A stretch of DNA of 64,000 nt from an uncultured Lactobacillus sp. Lineage in GTDB: Bacteria > Bacillota > Bacilli > Lactobacillales > Lactobacillaceae. The translations under genes and the position numbers were made by a program. Location: NCBI GenBank assembly GCA_910587695.1, contig CAJUNC010000008.1:1-64000 (forward strand), written 5' to 3'. Shown here piece by piece: positions 61,762-64,000 of this stretch (position 1 is its first letter; each line of letters begins with the position of its first letter). The notes beneath the pieces are model-generated. The model saw nothing but the letters and a program-made list of their open reading frames with translations, was not told the DNA's origin and did no database searches.

Positions 61762-63291
61762 ATGAATTTTATCGATTTTTCAGAGCAGGCACAGCATAAA
61801 CATTTTACTGAGCCTGCTGAAAGTAAGGAATTAGAATACAAGCTATCGCAAAGTAAGTTATCTAAAAGTTTTTGGGAGACAGTAAGTGCGTTTGCCAATA
61901 CCGATGGTGGTTTGATCGTGCTAGGAGTTAGTGAAGATAAAAAGGGGATCTATCAAGTAGTTGGTGTAAAGGATGCAACTGAGATCAGAACGCAGATCTT
62001 TAATGGCAATAACAACCTCGAGTGTATCAGTCGACCGATCATCAATAATGATGATGTTTTGATCACAACTTATGAGCAAAAGCAATTACTCCAAGTGATC
62101 ATTCATCCAGAGCAATACAATTCTCGTCCAGTCAGTGTAACTAAAGGAACCTATGTTAGAACAGATGATGGTGATCGTTTGGCAACAGAGGAACAACTAA
62201 AATATTTTGCGATCGAGCGGCAAGGGGAGATCGATACACGTCTGTTGAACAATTTTGGGCTAGATGATCTTGAACGGGCTGATCTACAAAGTTATAGATC
62301 ATTGCTCAAAGCCAAAAAAGCTAATATAGCGACTGATACTAAAGAATTTTTATCGGATATCGGTGTTTTGAAAAAGGATCGAACCAGTAATGAAAATGAA
62401 TTGAAACTATCAGAAGGAGGATTACTATTTTTTGGAAAATTCAGTGCGATCATGGATCGTTTTCCACGCTTTCAGTTGGATTACATGAAATATGCCAAGG
62501 ATAGTGATATCGATTGGGAAGATCGTGTATCAGTTGGAGATATGAATTTTCCAAGCCTGAATATTTTTTCTTTTTATAATATCGTTTTACCCAAATTAGT
62601 AGCAGGGATCGATGATAAATATTTACAAGATGCTGATTTCACACGTGGTACTTACTATGCTGATCTTAAATTAGCTGTCAAAGAGGCCTTAGTCAATGCG
62701 CTGATGCATGCTTATTATGATGGGTATGTAGCAGTTAAGATCGTTGACCGACCAAGTTATTTTGAGTTTACTAATCCTGGTGATATGCGAGTCAGTAAAG
62801 AATCATTTCTGCGTGGACAAACGTCGATCATTCGAAATTCTCAGATCGCACTTTTATTTAGAAAGATCGGGATCTCAGAAAAGGCTGCAAGCGGTGGACC
62901 GCGGATCTTGAAATCAGCTAGCAACAATCATCTATTAGCACCCGAGATCAAGATCGATAACGAACATAATTTTACAACGATCCGGATCTGGAAAGTTGAT
63001 GCCTTAACGCTGTTGAATGATAAATTTGAATTGGATAAGGTTCAGAGATTTATCATCGACTATGCAAGCCGAGTAAAAACTTTTAAATTCAATGATCTGA
63101 TAGCTAAGAGCGATGGAGTTTACGGGAGTCAAAGTAAGATCCGCCAACGGCTAAATGTCTTAGTTGAAAGTGGGATCATTAATGTTACTGGAAAAGGACG
63201 TGCAACGTTTTATCAATTATTGAAAACTCCAGCCCAGAAAAAAGTTGAAAAAATTATGGATCTGTGGAATTTAGAGAAGAATTTATATTAA
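61762..63291 (+). CDS. AlbA/Schlafen-type ATP-binding protein with RecG-like C terminus
   Basis: 509 residues from ATG 61762 behind GGGGAGGAA. The N-terminal AlbA_2 domain has ESKELEYKLSQSKLSKSFWETVSAFANTDGG and LIVLGVSED. A central GHKL-like AAA_4 region follows (VKEALVNALMHAYYDGYVAVKIVD, FTNPGDMRVS), and a C-terminal winged helix ends GKGRATFYQLL. These proteins are common, often near defence or mobile loci, and are described as putative transcription regulators or DNA helicases. The exact role is unknown. Complete compared with the family's usual 450-550 residues. Confidence 0.85.
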   Translation: MNFIDFSEQAQHKHFTEPAESKELEYKLSQSKLSKSFWETVSAFANTDGGLIVLGVSEDKKGIYQVVGVKDATEIRTQIFNGNNNLECISRPIINNDDVLITTYEQKQLLQVIIHPEQYNSRPVSVTKGTYVRTDDGDRLATEEQLKYFAIERQGEIDTRLLNNFGLDDLERADLQSYRSLLKAKKANIATDTKEFLSDIGVLKKDRTSNENELKLSEGGLLFFGKFSAIMDRFPRFQLDYMKYAKDSDIDWEDRVSVGDMNFPSLNIFSFYNIVLPKLVAGIDDKYLQDADFTRGTYYADLKLAVKEALVNALMHAYYDGYVAVKIVDRPSYFEFTNPGDMRVSKESFLRGQTSIIRNSQIALLFRKIGISEKAASGGPRILKSASNNHLLAPEIKIDNEHNFTTIRIWKVDALTLLNDKFELDKVQRFIIDYASRVKTFKFNDLIAKSDGVYGSQSKIRQRLNVLVESGIINVTGKGRATFYQLLKTPAQKKVEKIMDLWNLEKNLY

Positions 63292-63306
63292 GAGATCTGT
63301 TTTTAG

Positions 63307-63331
63307 ATCAGCAACAATTGCTGATTTTTTT
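63307..63331 (+). terminator. Intrinsic terminator
   Basis: ATCAGCAA (63307-63314) pairs with TTGCTGAT (63318-63325), followed by T7. Confidence 0.8.
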
Positions 63332-63348
63332 GTGTACTAAACTGTGCA

Positions 63349-64000
63349 TTATGACCCAGAGAGCATATCGCCAAATTCATTTTCAATATCTTTTGAGCGA
63401 TAGCGGTAGTGGCGTTCACCTTGGATCGAGTGAAGTAATCTTTGTGTTTCTTTAGCGCGTTCAACTGTGATCGTGACATCGTCTTCAGCAGAAACTAAAG
63501 TGGAGATCAATTGGAGTCGGTCCTTTTCACAGCGCCGTTTTTGCCGACTTTGTTTAAGCTTTTGGACTAAGTGATAACCAGTTTTTGGATCAAAATCGCT
63601 TAACTCGATAGTGTGCAGATAATCTTGAAGGATAACAGAATCGGCATATTTAACATCATTTTTGAGAACATTTCTAAGCTCTGGCAGTACCATGATGACA
63701 TGAGAAATATCATCGATCAGTGCCAAAAAATCAGCTTGATCCATCAGCAATAATTCGTTTAGTAATTCATCTTCAGGTGTTGGTTCTGAAATACTAAGCA
63801 TTGTTTGGGTGAGATCAAAATCTTCGATGTGATCGACACAGCCGACTTTTAATTTAGGTAACGCTAGGATGGTTTGGTTAGGTAAGGCTTTTTTATCCAA
63901 GGAACGCAAAACTTTCTGGGCCTCTTTTTTAGTGTTCCACCGACTAGCCCGTTCAAGATCGTCGATCAGTGTAAGATCTTTTTGCCGAAAATAAAAAGTC
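63349..64000 (-). CDS. Unknown protein, 5' end outside window
   Basis: The minus-strand frame is open from the window edge (217 codons visible), beginning TFYFRQKDLTLIDDLERASR and ending ENEFGDMLSGS. The TTG at 63909 is internal, because the upstream 30 codons read on without break. Soluble, acidic, mostly helical, with a basic stretch KLKQSRQKRRCEKDRLQL. No family recognised. Convergent with the AlbA-type gene. Confidence 0.6.
   Translation of the reverse strand, partial: TFYFRQKDLTLIDDLERASRWNTKKEAQKVLRSLDKKALPNQTILALPKLKVGCVDHIEDFDLTQTMLSISEPTPEDELLNELLLMDQADFLALIDDISHVIMVLPELRNVLKNDVKYADSVILQDYLHTIELSDFDPKTGYHLVQKLKQSRQKRRCEKDRLQLISTLVSAEDDVTITVERAKETQRLLHSIQGERHYRYRSKDIENEFGDMLSGS

Overview
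The window looks like a chromosomal segment of a low-GC Gram-positive bacterium of the Lactobacillaceae. The evidence is AGGAGG-type ribosome binding sites, many PTS permeases, CcpA-type cre sites, a water-forming-type NADH oxidase, Lactobacillus-type bacteriocin immunity genes and ISL3 transposase remnants. A Ligilactobacillus-like host is my best guess but is not proven. Backbone genes use ATC for isoleucine and are rich in GATC. The accessory block at about 35.5-48.6 kb is clearly more AT-rich and uses ATT/ATA.

Layout. 0-2.4 kb: partial sugar O-acetyltransferase, then an MFS transporter behind an Ile-rich leader peptide and an intrinsic attenuator. 2.4-6.9 kb: broken small secreted protein, DUF3114-like protein, PadR/DUF1129 pair, macrodomain hydrolase, PepSY protein. 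7.0-11.1 kb: two-component system overlapping a phosphoesterase, a DUF915 hydrolase and a HAD phosphatase. 11.2-15.0 kb: Na+/H+ antiporter and NADH oxidase. 15.0-17.7 kb: decayed accessory patch with a broken Fic gene, an AbiF/Abi_2-type HEPN protein preceded by a small structured RNA, and a second orphan copy of that RNA. 17.7-22.0 kb: DeoR regulator divergent from a galactitol-type PTS/class II aldolase operon whose IIA gene is out of frame at a T8 tract. 22.1-30.3 kb: orphan bacteriocin immunity gene, then an operon with a split PRD activator, fructose-type PTS, class II aldolase, D-lyxose isomerase, mutarotase and xylulokinase. 31.2-31.7 kb: a tiny secreted bacteriocin-like peptide overlapping its immunity-like gene. 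31.8-35.4 kb: glucose-family PTS, NanE and a divergent RpiR regulator, with paired TGGA-N7-TCCA operators and a cre.

35.5-48.8 kb is a probable defence island: a large unknown membrane protein, a PHP-ATPase (Ppl-like) with a small overlapping partner, an ISL3 pseudogene, another unknown membrane protein, a NUDIX/PLD-helicase-DUF3427 pair, a broken AbiH gene and an ISL3 end remnant. 49.7-54.6 kb: a complete MurNAc-6P/MurNAc-GlcNAc recycling operon (mupG-murQ-murP-murR). 54.8-60.4 kb: a peptide-signalling/bacteriocin-like locus with a secreted Gly/Ala-rich protein, a small membrane protein, an AgrCA-like GHKL kinase and LytTR regulator headed by a 15-codon micro-ORF, and a two-gene ABC exporter. 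60.5-64 kb: lipoprotein, AlbA/RecG-like ATP-binding protein and a partial unknown gene.

The most promising items for novelty are the duplicated AbiF-type RNA, the micro-ORF heading the kinase operon, the 54-residue secreted peptide/immunity pair and the uncharacterised genes of the defence island. Similarity statements are from memory of protein families. No searches were run.
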